Shown: positions 1 through 9,813, numbered from the stretch's first letter. The stretch: DNA of 64,000 bases from CAZPXZ01 sp965221505 (GCA_965221505.1 CBDCSI010000001.1:2418001-2482000), one strand, 5' to 3'. A program made the numbers and translations. Notes: a model not told the origin generated them from the letters alone.

Positions 1-592
1 CGTATTCCGCGACTGCCGCCTCGCTGAACGTCCTGTCGTCGCCGGAACTCCAGGCGCCGATTTTCCGCTTCAGGTAGAACTCCGGATCGGCGCCGATCAG
101 CGTCTCCGGAAGCGGCGCCGGCTGGATCAGGAAGAACCAGTGGTAGTAGCGGGTCGCGAACTCGCGCTCGGCCTCCGCGTACATGTGCTCGGTGGGCACG
201 ATGTCGAGTACGGCGAGGGCGCGGACCCGGTCAGGAAAGTCGCGCGCCATCCGGTGGGCGACCCGCCCTCCCCGGTCGTGCCCCGCGACCGCGAACCGTT
301 CGTGGCCGAGGCTGCGCATCATCTCGACCTGGTCCCGCGCCATCGCGCGCTTGGAATACGCCGCATGCGAGTCGTCCGAAGGCGGTTTGGAGGAATCCCC
401 GTAGCCTCGCAGGTCGCTTGCGACGACGCGAAATCCCGCCTCTACGAGCGAAGGCGCGACCCGGTGCCAGCATGCGTGCGTTTGCGGATATCCGTGAAGC
501 AGCAACACCGCCGGGCCCGTCCCCGTCGCACGAACCCGCAAGGTCACGCCCCCGGAAACCTGCACCCTCCGATCGGCGAATCCCTCGAACAC
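1..592 (-). CDS. alpha/beta hydrolase, haloacetate (fluoroacetate) dehalogenase-like, partial
   Basis: The C-terminal part lies outside the window. The visible N-terminal ~197 residues form an alpha/beta-hydrolase start: an HGYPQTH oxyanion-hole motif, then a nucleophile elbow reading GHDRGG with Asp as nucleophile. Further on comes a WFFLIQPAPLPETLIG stretch typical of haloacetate/fluoroacetate dehalogenases, in which the Asp displaces halide and the ester is hydrolysed in the cytoplasm. The GTG start at 592 is chosen because a GGGAGGGG ribosome-binding sequence sits just upstream and the protein begins directly before the first beta strand. It is divergent from acs. The related epoxide hydrolases share the fold, so substrate is uncertain; the Asp nucleophile plus the cap motif favour a dehalogenase. 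Confidence 0.8.
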   Translation of the reverse strand, partial: MFEGFADRRVQVSGGVTLRVRATGTGPAVLLLHGYPQTHACWHRVAPSLVEAGFRVVASDLRGYGDSSKPPSDDSHAAYSKRAMARDQVEMMRSLGHERFAVAGHDRGGRVAHRMARDFPDRVRALAVLDIVPTEHMYAEAEREFATRYYHWFFLIQPAPLPETLIGADPEFYLKRKIGAWSSGDDRTFSEAAVAEY

Positions 593-828
593 GAACCCCT
601 CCCGCGGCCGGACGCCGCCCTGTCCCTTGCGCCCCAGCCTATCGCCGGTTCGGGTCGCGCCCTCCGTGCCCGTCGAATTCGACGGCGGGAGCGAACCCGT
701 TGCGGGCGCGTTCCGCTCCGAATCCGTGCCCCTCCGGGCGCTTCGGGTACAGTTTCTTGTCGGCCGCCTTCATCCGCTATACTGCCGGCCGGACAGCCGT
801 TTCGAAACTGTCGCACGGAGGGCGACCG

Positions 829-2772
829 ATGACTGACGACCCGATCCTGGTTCCCGTGCCGCAGCATGTGGCCGAGAGCGCCCATGCAGACTCGGAAACG
901 TACCGCCAAATGTACGAGCGCTCGCTGCGCGACCCGGACGGGTTCTGGAGAGAGCACTCGGGCACGATCGACTGGATGCGGGAGCCCACCCGCGTCTCCG
1001 ACGCTACGTTCGAGTATCCCGACGTCTCGATCAAGTGGTTCGAGGACGGCGTGTTGAACGCCTGCGTCAATTGCGTCGACCGCCATCTCGACCGACGCGG
1101 CGACCGGACGGCGCTCATCTGGGAGCGCGACGAGCCGGGACAGTCGCAGGCGATCACCTATCGGGAGCTGCACGGCCACGTGTGCCGGATGGCCAACGTC
1201 CTCAAATCGCTCGGAATCGGCAAGGGCGACCGGGTGGTGCTCTATCTGCCGATGATTCCGGAGGCGGCATACGCGATGCTGGCCTGCGCCCGAATCGGAG
1301 CCGTTCACTCGGTAGTCTTCGGCGGGTTTTCGTCGGACGCCCTCGCCAATCGGGTCGAGGACAGCGGCGCCCGTCTCGTGGTGACCGCCAACGAGGGGCT
1401 TCGAGGCGGCCGGCGCGTTCCGCTCAAGGCCAATGCCGACAAGGCGCTGGACGGCATGGACGGCGTCCCGATGCTGGTGGTGCGCAGCACCGACGCCGAG
1501 GTGCCGATGACGCCCGGGCGCGACCACGATTACGAGGCCCTCGCCGCATCCGCGAGCGACGACTGCCCGGCCGAGCCGATGAACGCCGAGGATCCGCTCT
1601 TCATCCTCTATACCTCGGGGTCGACCGGAAAGCCGAAGGGGGTGCTGCACACCACCGGAGGCTACCTGCTCTACGCCGCGATGACCCACCGCTACGTTTT
1701 CGACTACAAGGACGGAGAAGTTTACTGGTGCACCGCCGACGTCGGCTGGGTCACCGGTCACAGCTACATCGTCTACGGACCGCTCGCCAACGGCGCGACG
1801 AGCCTGATCTTCGAGGGCGTTCCGACCTATCCCACGCCGTCCCGGTTCTGGGAGGTGTGCGACGCCCACGGCGTAAGCGTGTTCTACACCGCTCCGACCG
1901 CGCTGCGCTCGCTGATGGGACTGGGAGACGAACATGTCGAACGCTGCGACCTGGGCTCGCTTCGGATCCTCGGAACGGTGGGAGAACCCATCAATCCCGA
2001 GGCCTGGAAGTGGTATCACGGAGTGGTCGGCAAGGGTCGCTGCCCGATCGTGGACACCTGGTGGCAAACGGAGACCGGGGGCATCCTGATCACCCCGCTG
2101 CCGGGCGCGACGGACCTGAAGCCCGGTTCCGCGACCCGTCCCTTCTTCGGCGTCGAGCCCGCCATCCTCGACGCCGACGGCAACGAGATCGCCAGTACGG
2201 AAGCCGAGGGCGCGCTCGTGATCAAGCGGTCCTGGCCCGGGCAGATGCGGACCGTGTTCGGCGACCACGAGCGATTCGTGCAGACCTATTTCGAGACCTT
2301 CAAGGGGCACTATTTCACCGGCGACGGGGCCCGGCGCGACGAGCACGGCTATTACTGGATCACCGGGCGGGTGGACGACGTGCTGAACGTCTCGGGACAC
2401 CGGATGGGAACGGCCGAAATCGAGTCGGCCCTGGTCGCGCATTCCTCGGTCGCGGAAGCGGCAGTCGTGGGCTTTCCCCACGACATCAAGGGACAGGGAA
2501 TCTACTGCTACGTGACCCTGATGGCCGGAATCGAGGGCGACGACGCGCTGCGCAGGGAACTCGTGCTCTGGGTCCGCAAGGAAATCGGCCCGTTCGCCGG
2601 CCCCGACCATATCCAGTTCGCGCCCGGGCTTCCCAAGACGCGGTCCGGAAAGATCATGCGGCGCATCCTGCGCAAGATCGCCGAGGACGACTTCGGCAAC
2701 CTGGGCGACACCTCTACGCTGGCCGAACCGGCCGTGGTCGACGACCTGATCGCGAATCGGCGCAACGGCTGA
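829..2772 (+). CDS. acs: acetyl-CoA synthetase
   Basis: Activates acetate to acetyl-CoA through an acetyl-adenylate (ATP to AMP + PPi). 647 residues, the usual length for Acs. Visible features are the phosphate-binding motif YTSGSTGKPKGV, the WWQTETGG adenylate-pocket motif, the GRVDDVLNVSGHR hinge and the C-terminal PKTRSGKIMRR, whose lysine is the catalytic residue regulated by acetylation in this family. The open frame extends far upstream, but the ATG at 829 is chosen because CGGAGGG lies 7-13 bases before it and the residues match the Acs N-terminus. It is followed by convergent rpsT. Single-gene unit as far as seen. Confidence 0.97.
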   Translation: MTDDPILVPVPQHVAESAHADSETYRQMYERSLRDPDGFWREHSGTIDWMREPTRVSDATFEYPDVSIKWFEDGVLNACVNCVDRHLDRRGDRTALIWERDEPGQSQAITYRELHGHVCRMANVLKSLGIGKGDRVVLYLPMIPEAAYAMLACARIGAVHSVVFGGFSSDALANRVEDSGARLVVTANEGLRGGRRVPLKANADKALDGMDGVPMLVVRSTDAEVPMTPGRDHDYEALAASASDDCPAEPMNAEDPLFILYTSGSTGKPKGVLHTTGGYLLYAAMTHRYVFDYKDGEVYWCTADVGWVTGHSYIVYGPLANGATSLIFEGVPTYPTPSRFWEVCDAHGVSVFYTAPTALRSLMGLGDEHVERCDLGSLRILGTVGEPINPEAWKWYHGVVGKGRCPIVDTWWQTETGGILITPLPGATDLKPGSATRPFFGVEPAILDADGNEIASTEAEGALVIKRSWPGQMRTVFGDHERFVQTYFETFKGHYFTGDGARRDEHGYYWITGRVDDVLNVSGHRMGTAEIESALVAHSSVAEAAVVGFPHDIKGQGIYCYVTLMAGIEGDDALRRELVLWVRKEIGPFAGPDHIQFAPGLPKTRSGKIMRRILRKIAEDDFGNLGDTSTLAEPAVVDDLIANRRNG

Positions 2773-2784
2773 TCGCGAAGACGA

Positions 2785-2815
2785 CGCCCGGCTGCGGTCC
2801 GTTCGCCGCCGGGCG
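2785..2815. terminator. hairpin between convergent acs and rpsT
   Basis: An 8-bp perfect stem (CGCCCGGC at 2785-2792 and GCCGGGCG at 2808-2815) with a 15-base loop lies in the 67-bp gap between the two convergent stop codons. There is no run of T on either side, so it is at best a weak or bidirectional terminator. Confidence 0.35.
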
Positions 2816-2839
2816 CGCTCCGGAGGGGTTCGGCGAGAC

Positions 2840-3106
2840 TCAGCCCTGTAGCGAACGCACCCGCGCGTTCAGGCGCGACACCTTCCGGCTCGCGGTCTTG
2901 GCGTGGATGACGTTTCGACGCGAGGCGCGAGCCAGTTCCGACTGGGCGACCCGCAGCGCCTCCGCCGCCGCGTCCGCGTCGCCGGCGGCAACCGCCTCCT
3001 CGACCCTTCGGACGCTGGAGCGATAGCGCGAGCGGCGCATCTTGTTGCGCTCGGTTCTCTTTACGGTTTGCCGCGCCCGCTTGCGCGCCGATGCGATATT
3101 CGCCAT
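2840..3106 (-). CDS. rpsT: 30S ribosomal protein S20
   Basis: 88 residues, basic, starting MANIASARKRARQ, the hallmark of bacterial S20, which binds 16S rRNA in the body of the small subunit. The rest has the expected three-helix bundle composition (RNKMRRSRYRSSVR near residue 22, AASRKVSRLNARV near the C-terminus). Monocistronic and convergent with acs. Confidence 0.97.
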   Translation of the reverse strand: MANIASARKRARQTVKRTERNKMRRSRYRSSVRRVEEAVAAGDADAAAEALRVAQSELARASRRNVIHAKTASRKVSRLNARVRSLQG

Positions 3107-3352
3107 TCCGTTCGTCCCGTGGCTGGATTGATGCGGCCCGGTTCCGGCCGCACCGTCTCTTACAGCGGCGCGGCGGTGCCGTCAACCCGCGCGCGCCGCA
3201 GGTTCCCCGGCCCGAAGGAGGACCGCACCTGCCCGCCGTCGCGCCCGGTCGCCTCCTCCGGAGGCGCTTGATGCGCTCCCGCGTCCGGTTCATTCTATCC
3301 TCGGCGAGCCGGACGCCGGCTCGCTCCGAGGAACCGGGCCCGGAGCGTTCGC

Positions 3353-4258
3353 ATGACGGAAGGACAGGATCACGTCCGATTCCTTCGGTCGCTGCCGACC
3401 GGCGAGCGACTGCGTCTGACAGAACGGACCGATTGGCCCGGCCTCGCGCGTCTCGCGGTCCATGCCGGGCTGATACTCGCGCTCGGCTCGCTGATCGCGA
3501 GCGGGGTTCCGCTCTGGTGGACTCTCCTGCTCCCGCAGGGAATCCTGATCGCCTTCCTGTTCACGCTGCAACACGAATGCACGCACCGGACGCCCTTCGC
3601 CAGCGAGCTTCTGAACGAATGGACCGGTCGCGTCTCGGGGCTGCTGATCGTTCAGCCCTTCCACTGGTTTCGCTATTTCCACCTGGCCCATCACCGGCAC
3701 ACGGCCGACCCGGACCGCGACCCGGAACTCGCCGGCTTGCCCAGGCCCGAGGACTGGCGGAGTTTTCTGTGGCACCTGTCGACGGTCGAATACTGGTTCG
3801 ACAAGGCGAAATTGCTCGGCGTCAACGCCTTCGGGACGGTGGACGCTCCCTACCTTCCCGCCGGCCGCATCCCCCGCATTCGCCGCGAAGCGCGGTGGAT
3901 GCTGGCCCTGTATGCGGGCCTCCTGACGTTCGACCTCGCGGTCTCGGGGTTCCTCGTCTGGTCGTGGTTCGTCCCGCTGGTCCTCGGATTGCCGTTCTTG
4001 CGTCTGTATCTCCTCGCCGAGCACGGACGGTGCCCGCGCGTGGCGAACATGTTCGACAACACCCGCACGACCTACACCAACGCCCTCGTCCGGTTTCTGG
4101 CCTGGAACATGCCCTACCACGTCGAGCATCACGTCCTGCCGCAAGCCCCGTTTCACCGCCTGCCCGAGTTCAACCGCCTGGTTCGGGACCGGGCGAAGCA
4201 CACCTCGCCGGGCTACGTCGCGTTCTCGCGAGACTACGTTCGCCGGTTTCCGCGCTGA
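3353..4258 (+). CDS. membrane-bound fatty acid desaturase
   Basis: 301 residues. The three histidine clusters of membrane di-iron desaturases/hydroxylases are present: HECTH, HLAHHRHT and HVEHHVLP. Hydrophobic segments lie near residues 35-75 (two spans) and 180-215. The family introduces double bonds (or hydroxyl groups) into acyl chains or carotenoid-like lipids at the cytoplasmic membrane, using O2 and an external electron donor. No fused ferredoxin or cytochrome b5 domain is seen. Start ATG at 3353. A downstream flavodoxin-like gene on the same strand, 180 bp away, could be a redox partner but this is not shown. The exact substrate is unknown. Confidence 0.85.
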   Translation: MTEGQDHVRFLRSLPTGERLRLTERTDWPGLARLAVHAGLILALGSLIASGVPLWWTLLLPQGILIAFLFTLQHECTHRTPFASELLNEWTGRVSGLLIVQPFHWFRYFHLAHHRHTADPDRDPELAGLPRPEDWRSFLWHLSTVEYWFDKAKLLGVNAFGTVDAPYLPAGRIPRIRREARWMLALYAGLLTFDLAVSGFLVWSWFVPLVLGLPFLRLYLLAEHGRCPRVANMFDNTRTTYTNALVRFLAWNMPYHVEHHVLPQAPFHRLPEFNRLVRDRAKHTSPGYVAFSRDYVRRFPR

Positions 4259-4438
4259 ACCGCGTCCCGCACCGGGTTCGCGGCCCGGCGGTGCGCGTCG
4301 CCTCGCGAATCCCGACCCGGTCCGATCTCGCTCCGGCCGCCTCCCCGGAAGCGCCCGGGCGCCGCGCAGCGGGTAGGCGCGTAAGATGTGCCGGGAAGCG
4401 GTCGAGCCTCTCGCCGCCGACGAACGGGAACCGAAGCC

Positions 4439-4903
4439 ATGTCCAGACGCTTGCTCATCGTCGCCCACAAGCCCTCGCCCAACACGGAGACCCTGTTCGA
4501 CGCGGCGGTCCGCGGAGCCCGCTCCGGCGGCGGCGACGAGGTCTCGACGCTCGCGGTTCGGCCGTTCGACGCCACGCCGGAGGACGTCCGCGCCGCGAAC
4601 GGCATCCTGCTCGGCACGACGGAAAACCTGGGTTACATGAGCGGCGCGTTGAAGGATTTCTTCGATCGCGTCTACTACCCCTGCCTCGAACACACGCAGG
4701 GGCTCCCGTATGCGCTCTACGTTCGCGCCGGCCACGACGGAACCGGCACCCGCCGCGCGGTCGAATCCATCGCCGGCGGGTTGCGGTGGCGCGCGGTCAC
4801 CGAGCCGCTCGTGATGCGCGGCGCCTGGGACCCGGCGTTCGAGGGCCGGTGCGAGGAACTCGGCGCCCTGCTCGGCGCCGGAATCGCGGCCGGCATATTC
4901 TGA
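4439..4903 (+). CDS. flavodoxin-family NAD(P)H-dependent oxidoreductase
   Basis: 154 residues with a flavodoxin-like fold. The N-terminal strand (RRLLIVAHKPSPNTETL) supplies the FMN-phosphate loop. The segment GTTENLGYMSGALKDFFDR around residues 59-77 is the second FMN loop, typical of WrbA-like and NADPH-dependent FMN reductases of this size. Start ATG at 4439; the ribosome-binding site is poor (GGGAACCG). The frame is open 51 bases upstream but that extension has no family similarity. Role in the cell is unknown beyond flavin-dependent electron transfer. Confidence 0.75.
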   Translation: MSRRLLIVAHKPSPNTETLFDAAVRGARSGGGDEVSTLAVRPFDATPEDVRAANGILLGTTENLGYMSGALKDFFDRVYYPCLEHTQGLPYALYVRAGHDGTGTRRAVESIAGGLRWRAVTEPLVMRGAWDPAFEGRCEELGALLGAGIAAGIF

Positions 4904-5077
4904 GCGGCCGCCGACCGTCCGAGGGCGCCACCGGAACCGGCAAACGGCGGTACAATCCCCCCGCTCTACAACGTATTTCGCGCACCGAACGCAGGCCGGC
5001 ACGAGCGGCGCGAATCGAACTCCTGGCCGGGCCGAATCGGAAGGGCTCCGCCGCCAATCTCTCCGGGATCGAATCGC

Positions 5078-6874
5078 GTGGATACAGAACGCATCCGAAA
5101 CTTCTCCATCATCGCCCATATCGACCACGGCAAGTCGACCCTGGCCGACCGGCTGATCGAGAGGACGGGAAAGCTCCAGGCCCGGGAGATGCGCGCCCAG
5201 ATGCTCGACTCCATGGACCTCGAGCGCGAACGCGGAATCACCATCAAGGCGGCGACCGTACGCCTTCCCTATCGGGCGAAGGACGGTACGGACTACATAC
5301 TCAACCTGATCGACACCCCGGGGCACGTGGATTTCGGCTACGAGGTTTCGCGCTCGATGCGGGCCGTCGAGGGTTCGCTCCTGGTCGTAGACGCCAGCCA
5401 GGGCGTGGAGGCGCAGACGCTGGCCAACGCGTATCTCGCCGTCGACGCCGGGCACGAGATCGTTCCCGTGTTGAACAAGATCGACCTTCCCGCGGCCGAG
5501 CCGGACCGGGTGCTCGAGGAGATCGAGGAAATGGTCGGGGTCGACGCCACGGACGCGTTGCGGATTTCGGCCAAGACGGGGGCCGGCATAGACGACTTGC
5601 TCGAGGCGCTGGTCGAACGGATTCCCGCGCCCGAGGGCGACCCCGCCGCGCCGCTCAAGGCGCTTCTCGTCGACAGCTGGTACGATTCGTATCTCGGCGT
5701 GGTCGTCCTGGTGCGGGTCATCGACGGAACTCTGAAGCGGGGCATGCAGATCCAGCTCTGCTCGACCGGCGGTCGGCACCAGCTGGACCGGGTGGGCGCG
5801 TTCTCGCCGAAGATCGAACTGACCGGCCGGCTCGGCCCCGGCGAGATCGGATTCTTCACCGCCTCGATCAAGTCCGTCGCCGCCACTCGCGTCGGCGATA
5901 CGATCACCGAGTACCGACGTCCCTGCAGGGAGGCGCTACCGGGCTTCCGTCCGGCCCAGCCGGTCGTGTTCTGCGGACTGTATCCGATGGACGGCGAGGA
6001 ATTCGGCAGCCTCCGCGGCGCCATCGAAAAACTGTCCCTTAACGATTCCAGCTTCGCCCACGAGCCCGAATCCTCGGCCGGACTCGGCATGGGATACCGC
6101 TGCGGCTTTCTCGGCCTTCTGCATCTCGAGATCGTGCGGGAGCGATTGGAGCGCGAGTTCGGCGTCGAACTGGTCGCGACCGCGCCGTCGGTGATCTACC
6201 GGGTGTCCACCACGGACGAGGACCGGGTCGAGGTCCACAACCCGACCGAACTCCCGCCGCCGGAACGAAGACAGGAAATCGAGGAGCCGTGGATCCAGGC
6301 GACCGTCATCACGCCGCCGGACTATCTCGGCGAGGTGCTCTCGCTTTGCATGGAACGCCGCGGCGTGCAGCGCGAGCTGTCCTACGCCGGCACGCGGGCG
6401 ATCCTCGTCGTCGAGCTGCCCCTGAACGAAGTGGTACTCGACTTCTACGACCGGTTGAAGTCGGTGACGCGCGGATTCGCCAGTTTCGACTACCAATTCC
6501 TCGAATACCGCGCCGGAGAACTGGTGTCCATGTCCATCCTCGTCAACGGGGAACCCGTGGACGCGCTCGCGAGCATCGTGCACCGCTCGCAGGCGGAGCG
6601 ACGCGGACGGGCGGCCTGCGAGCGGCTGAAGGAACTGATTCCCCGGCAACTCTTCCGGATTCCGATCCAGGCGGCGATCGGCGGCCGGATTCTGGCTCGC
6701 GAGACGGTGCCGGCCATGCGAAAGGACGTAACCGCCAAGTGTTACGGAGGAGACGTGACGCGAAAGCGGAAGCTCCTCGACCGTCAGAAGGAAGGAAAGA
6801 AACGGATGCGGCAGATCGGCCGGGTCGAGATTCCGAAGGACGCCTTCGTCCAGGCCCTTCGGATCGACACCTGA
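5078..6874 (+). CDS. lepA: elongation factor 4 (back-translocase GTPase)
   Basis: 598 residues, normal LepA length. The GTPase domain shows G1 AHIDHGKST, switch RGITIK, G3 DTPGHVDF and G4 NKIDLP. It is followed by domains II, III and V, and by the LepA-specific C-terminal domain rich in lysine (AKCYGGDVTRKRKLLDRQKEGKKRM). LepA binds the 70S ribosome and influences translocation and initiation under stress. The start is GTG at 5078: the residues MDTERIRNFSIIAHIDHGKST match the family N-terminus and no ATG is near. Followed after 75 bp by the SUV3-like helicase. Confidence 0.97.
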   Translation: MDTERIRNFSIIAHIDHGKSTLADRLIERTGKLQAREMRAQMLDSMDLERERGITIKAATVRLPYRAKDGTDYILNLIDTPGHVDFGYEVSRSMRAVEGSLLVVDASQGVEAQTLANAYLAVDAGHEIVPVLNKIDLPAAEPDRVLEEIEEMVGVDATDALRISAKTGAGIDDLLEALVERIPAPEGDPAAPLKALLVDSWYDSYLGVVVLVRVIDGTLKRGMQIQLCSTGGRHQLDRVGAFSPKIELTGRLGPGEIGFFTASIKSVAATRVGDTITEYRRPCREALPGFRPAQPVVFCGLYPMDGEEFGSLRGAIEKLSLNDSSFAHEPESSAGLGMGYRCGFLGLLHLEIVRERLEREFGVELVATAPSVIYRVSTTDEDRVEVHNPTELPPPERRQEIEEPWIQATVITPPDYLGEVLSLCMERRGVQRELSYAGTRAILVVELPLNEVVLDFYDRLKSVTRGFASFDYQFLEYRAGELVSMSILVNGEPVDALASIVHRSQAERRGRAACERLKELIPRQLFRIPIQAAIGGRILARETVPAMRKDVTAKCYGGDVTRKRKLLDRQKEGKKRMRQIGRVEIPKDAFVQALRIDT

Positions 6875-6949
6875 TCGGTCGCTCCCGGCGAAACGTCCCG
6901 ACGCTCGCGAACCCGACGCCCGCAGCCCACGCCAGCCGACCGTTCGACC

Positions 6950-9805
6950 ATGCCCGACACGCTTCCGACCCACGACAGGCCCGAGATCCGGGCGGTTCTC
7001 GGTCCGACCAACACCGGCAAGACGCATTACGCCATCGAACGGATGCTTCGGCACCGTTCCGGCGTCATGGGCCTGCCGCTTCGTCTCCTGGCGCGCGAAG
7101 TCTACGACCGGGTGGCGGCCCGGCGCGGCGCCGGCGCCGTCGCGCTGGTCACCGGCGAGGAGAAGATCGAACCGTTCCACGCCCGCTACCGGGTCGCCAC
7201 CACCGAAGCGATGTCGTCCATGCAAGGGGCGGACTTCGTCGCGGTGGACGAGATTCAGGTCGCGGCGGACCCGGAACGGGGCCACGTCTTTACCGACCGC
7301 CTCCTTCGAGCCCGCGGCTACCGCGAGACGCTGTTCCTCGGATCCGCCAGCATGGAGAACCGGATTCGCCAGCTGGTTCCGGAAGCCCGGATCAGCGGCC
7401 GCGAGCGCCTCTCCCGGCTCTCCTACGGCGGCCGGGTCCGGCTCGACTCGCTTCCGCCCCGCACCGCGATCGTCGCCTTCTCCGCCGCGGAGGTGTACGA
7501 GATCGCCTCGATCGTGCGCCGCCGCCGCGGCGGCGCGGCCGTGGTCCTCGGCGCCCTGAGCCCGCGCACCCGCAATTCCCAGGTCGAGCTTTTCCAGTCC
7601 GGCGAAGTCGACACCATCGTGGCGACGGACGCCATCGGCATGGGGCTGAACCTCGACATCGACGTCGTCGCCTTCACCCGGCTCTCGAAATTCGACGGCG
7701 AACGCATGCGGGGCCTTCGCCCCGAGGAAATCGGACAGATCGCTGGCCGGGCCGGCCGTCACCGCCGGCCTGGCAGCTTCGTCGTCGTCGACTGGGAAGA
7801 AGAGCTTCCGCCGTCTGTCGCCCGGGCGATCGTGGAACAACAGTTTCCGCCCGTCCCGGTGTTGCGGTGGCGCAATCCGGATCCGGACTTCTCCAGCGCG
7901 CCGGCACTGCTCGACAGTCTCCTGGTGCGTCCGAAGCGGCCCGGACTGACGCGGCCCCGGGACGGAAGCGACCTGCGTACGCTGCAAATCCTCGTCCAGG
8001 ACCGGTCGGTACTCGAACGGGCGTCCGGCCCGCGCCAGGTCGGCCGGCTCTGGGACGCCTGCCGGATTCCCGACTATCCGGCGATCTCCGCCGACCGGCA
8101 TGCCGCGCTGGTACGGGAGGTCTTCCTCGCGCTGACCTCCGGGCAAGGGTCGCTGACGGACGACTGGATGGCTGCGTTGCTCCGGCGGATCAACACCCGC
8201 ACCGAGGACATCGACGCGCTGGCGGCGAGCCTCGAACACGCGCGCACCTGCCAGTACATTGCCAACCAGGACCGCTGGCTGCCGGATCCGGAACACTGGC
8301 GCCAGAGCACCCGCGCAGTCGAGGACGAGATCTCGGACAACCTGCATCGCCGCCTGGTCGACTTGTTCGTCGACTCGAGAGCGACCAGAATTGCGCGGCT
8401 GGCCCGACAGGGGAGAAAGCCCGTGGCAAACGTGGAAGAAGACGGCACCGTCGCCGTGGAAGGAACCGTCGTCGGCAGGCTGGACGGGTTCCAGTTCCGG
8501 CCGGAACGACCGGACGGCACGACTGCCACGGACGCCGAGGTCCGCGCCGCCAAGGCGGCCGCCCGCACCGCCGTATCGGCCCGAGTCCAGGCGTTCCTCG
8601 CGGCGGACGCGACCGGCGTCGCGCCGCAGCTCCGGAAACTCCTCTGGCGCGGGCAGGAGGTGGCGACCGTCCTGCGCGGCGACGATCCGCTCCGTCCGCA
8701 ACTCCAGATCACGATCGCGGAGTTCGCCGACCCGCAGGAGCGGCAGCGGGCCCAGGACCGGCTGCAGAACCATCTCGACGCCATCCTTCGACGAGACTTC
8801 GCGCCGCTTCTCGCGCTTCGCGACGATCCGCGCCTGACCCCGGCGGCGCGGGGAATCGCCTACCGCCTCGTGGAATCGTTCGGAATTCTGCAGCGCGGAC
8901 CGGTCGCGGCGGAGATTCGCGCGCTGCCGCAGGAAGAGCGAAAGCTCCTTCGTGCCCACGGGGTGCGGTTCGGCAACCGGCACGTCTTTCTTCCGGCGCT
9001 GCTCAAGCCCGCCCCGACCCGGCTGCGCCTCTCCCTTTGGAGCCTCGGGCGCGATCCCTCGGAGGTGGCGCGTCTGCCCGAACCGCCGGGAGACGGGCTC
9101 GTCAACGTGCCGGTCGCGCCGGATTTTCCGGCCGAGTTCCTGCGCATGTGCGGCTATTGCCGTTGCGGCTCGCGTGCGGTGCGCATCGACATGCTCGAAC
9201 GTCTTCTCGACATGGTGTACGCCCAGGAGAAGGTCGGCGAGTGGTTCGACGGAACCCTCGACATGCTCTCGATCACCGGCAGTTCCGCGGATGTCCTTCG
9301 CGAGATCATGGACGGTCTCGGCTACGACGCCGAACCCGCAACCGAACCCTCGGATTCTCCGGCGGAAGCGGAACCGACTGCGACGCCCGACGCCGACGGC
9401 GCGCCGACGGCGCAGGAGTCTCCGGGCGCGCCCGACGCCGCGGACGCGGAGCCGGCGCCGCAAACCCCGCCGGGCGACGGCGCAATACCCGACCCAGAGC
9501 CGGCGCGCGGCGCCGGCTACCGCTTCCGGCGCCGGCCCAAGCCGAAGCGGCCGCCGCGTCCGCGCCGGAGCCGCCAGGAGCCTGAACGCGAGGCGAGCGA
9601 AACCGGGCCCGACGCCCGAAAACCGCGGCGCCCGACGAAGCGTCGAGAGGGAGGAAAGCGCTCGGCGAAAGCGGACGACCGGAGCCGGCGGGAGCGCCGG
9701 AGCGCGCCGTCAACCGCCAGAAAACCGGAAATCGATCCGAATTCGCCCTTCGCGGTTCTCGCCAAGCTCAAATTCGGCAAGGATCCGGAATCCACCGACG
9801 ATTAG
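6950..9805 (+). CDS. SUV3-like superfamily 2 RNA/DNA helicase
   Basis: 951 residues. Helicase core near the N-terminus: Walker A GPTNTGKT (residues 18-25), motif II VDEIQ, and motif VI GQIAGRAGRHRRPG, all in the form seen in mitochondrial SUV3 and its alphaproteobacterial relatives. A Cys-containing segment LRMCGYCRCGSR lies near residue 725. The last ~150 residues are acidic/Pro-Ala-rich and then strongly Arg/Lys-rich, suggesting a disordered nucleic-acid-binding tail. SUV3 works with polynucleotide phosphorylase in RNA turnover; that role here is inferred. Convergent with recJ, 8 bp between stop codons. Confidence 0.85.
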   Translation: MPDTLPTHDRPEIRAVLGPTNTGKTHYAIERMLRHRSGVMGLPLRLLAREVYDRVAARRGAGAVALVTGEEKIEPFHARYRVATTEAMSSMQGADFVAVDEIQVAADPERGHVFTDRLLRARGYRETLFLGSASMENRIRQLVPEARISGRERLSRLSYGGRVRLDSLPPRTAIVAFSAAEVYEIASIVRRRRGGAAVVLGALSPRTRNSQVELFQSGEVDTIVATDAIGMGLNLDIDVVAFTRLSKFDGERMRGLRPEEIGQIAGRAGRHRRPGSFVVVDWEEELPPSVARAIVEQQFPPVPVLRWRNPDPDFSSAPALLDSLLVRPKRPGLTRPRDGSDLRTLQILVQDRSVLERASGPRQVGRLWDACRIPDYPAISADRHAALVREVFLALTSGQGSLTDDWMAALLRRINTRTEDIDALAASLEHARTCQYIANQDRWLPDPEHWRQSTRAVEDEISDNLHRRLVDLFVDSRATRIARLARQGRKPVANVEEDGTVAVEGTVVGRLDGFQFRPERPDGTTATDAEVRAAKAAARTAVSARVQAFLAADATGVAPQLRKLLWRGQEVATVLRGDDPLRPQLQITIAEFADPQERQRAQDRLQNHLDAILRRDFAPLLALRDDPRLTPAARGIAYRLVESFGILQRGPVAAEIRALPQEERKLLRAHGVRFGNRHVFLPALLKPAPTRLRLSLWSLGRDPSEVARLPEPPGDGLVNVPVAPDFPAEFLRMCGYCRCGSRAVRIDMLERLLDMVYAQEKVGEWFDGTLDMLSITGSSADVLREIMDGLGYDAEPATEPSDSPAEAEPTATPDADGAPTAQESPGAPDAADAEPAPQTPPGDGAIPDPEPARGAGYRFRRRPKPKRPPRPRRSRQEPEREASETGPDARKPRRPTKRREGGKRSAKADDRSRRERRSAPSTARKPEIDPNSPFAVLAKLKFGKDPESTDD

Positions 9806-9813
9806 CCTCTCCG

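Noticed and set aside
544..2610. Long minus-strand frame opposite acs
   Set aside because: Shadow of a highly conserved gene; no recognisable protein family.
5936..9463. Very long open frame on the minus strand opposite lepA and the helicase
   Set aside because: It is a GC-driven shadow: no family motifs, low-complexity Arg/Gly/Pro composition, and the plus strand carries two well-supported genes.
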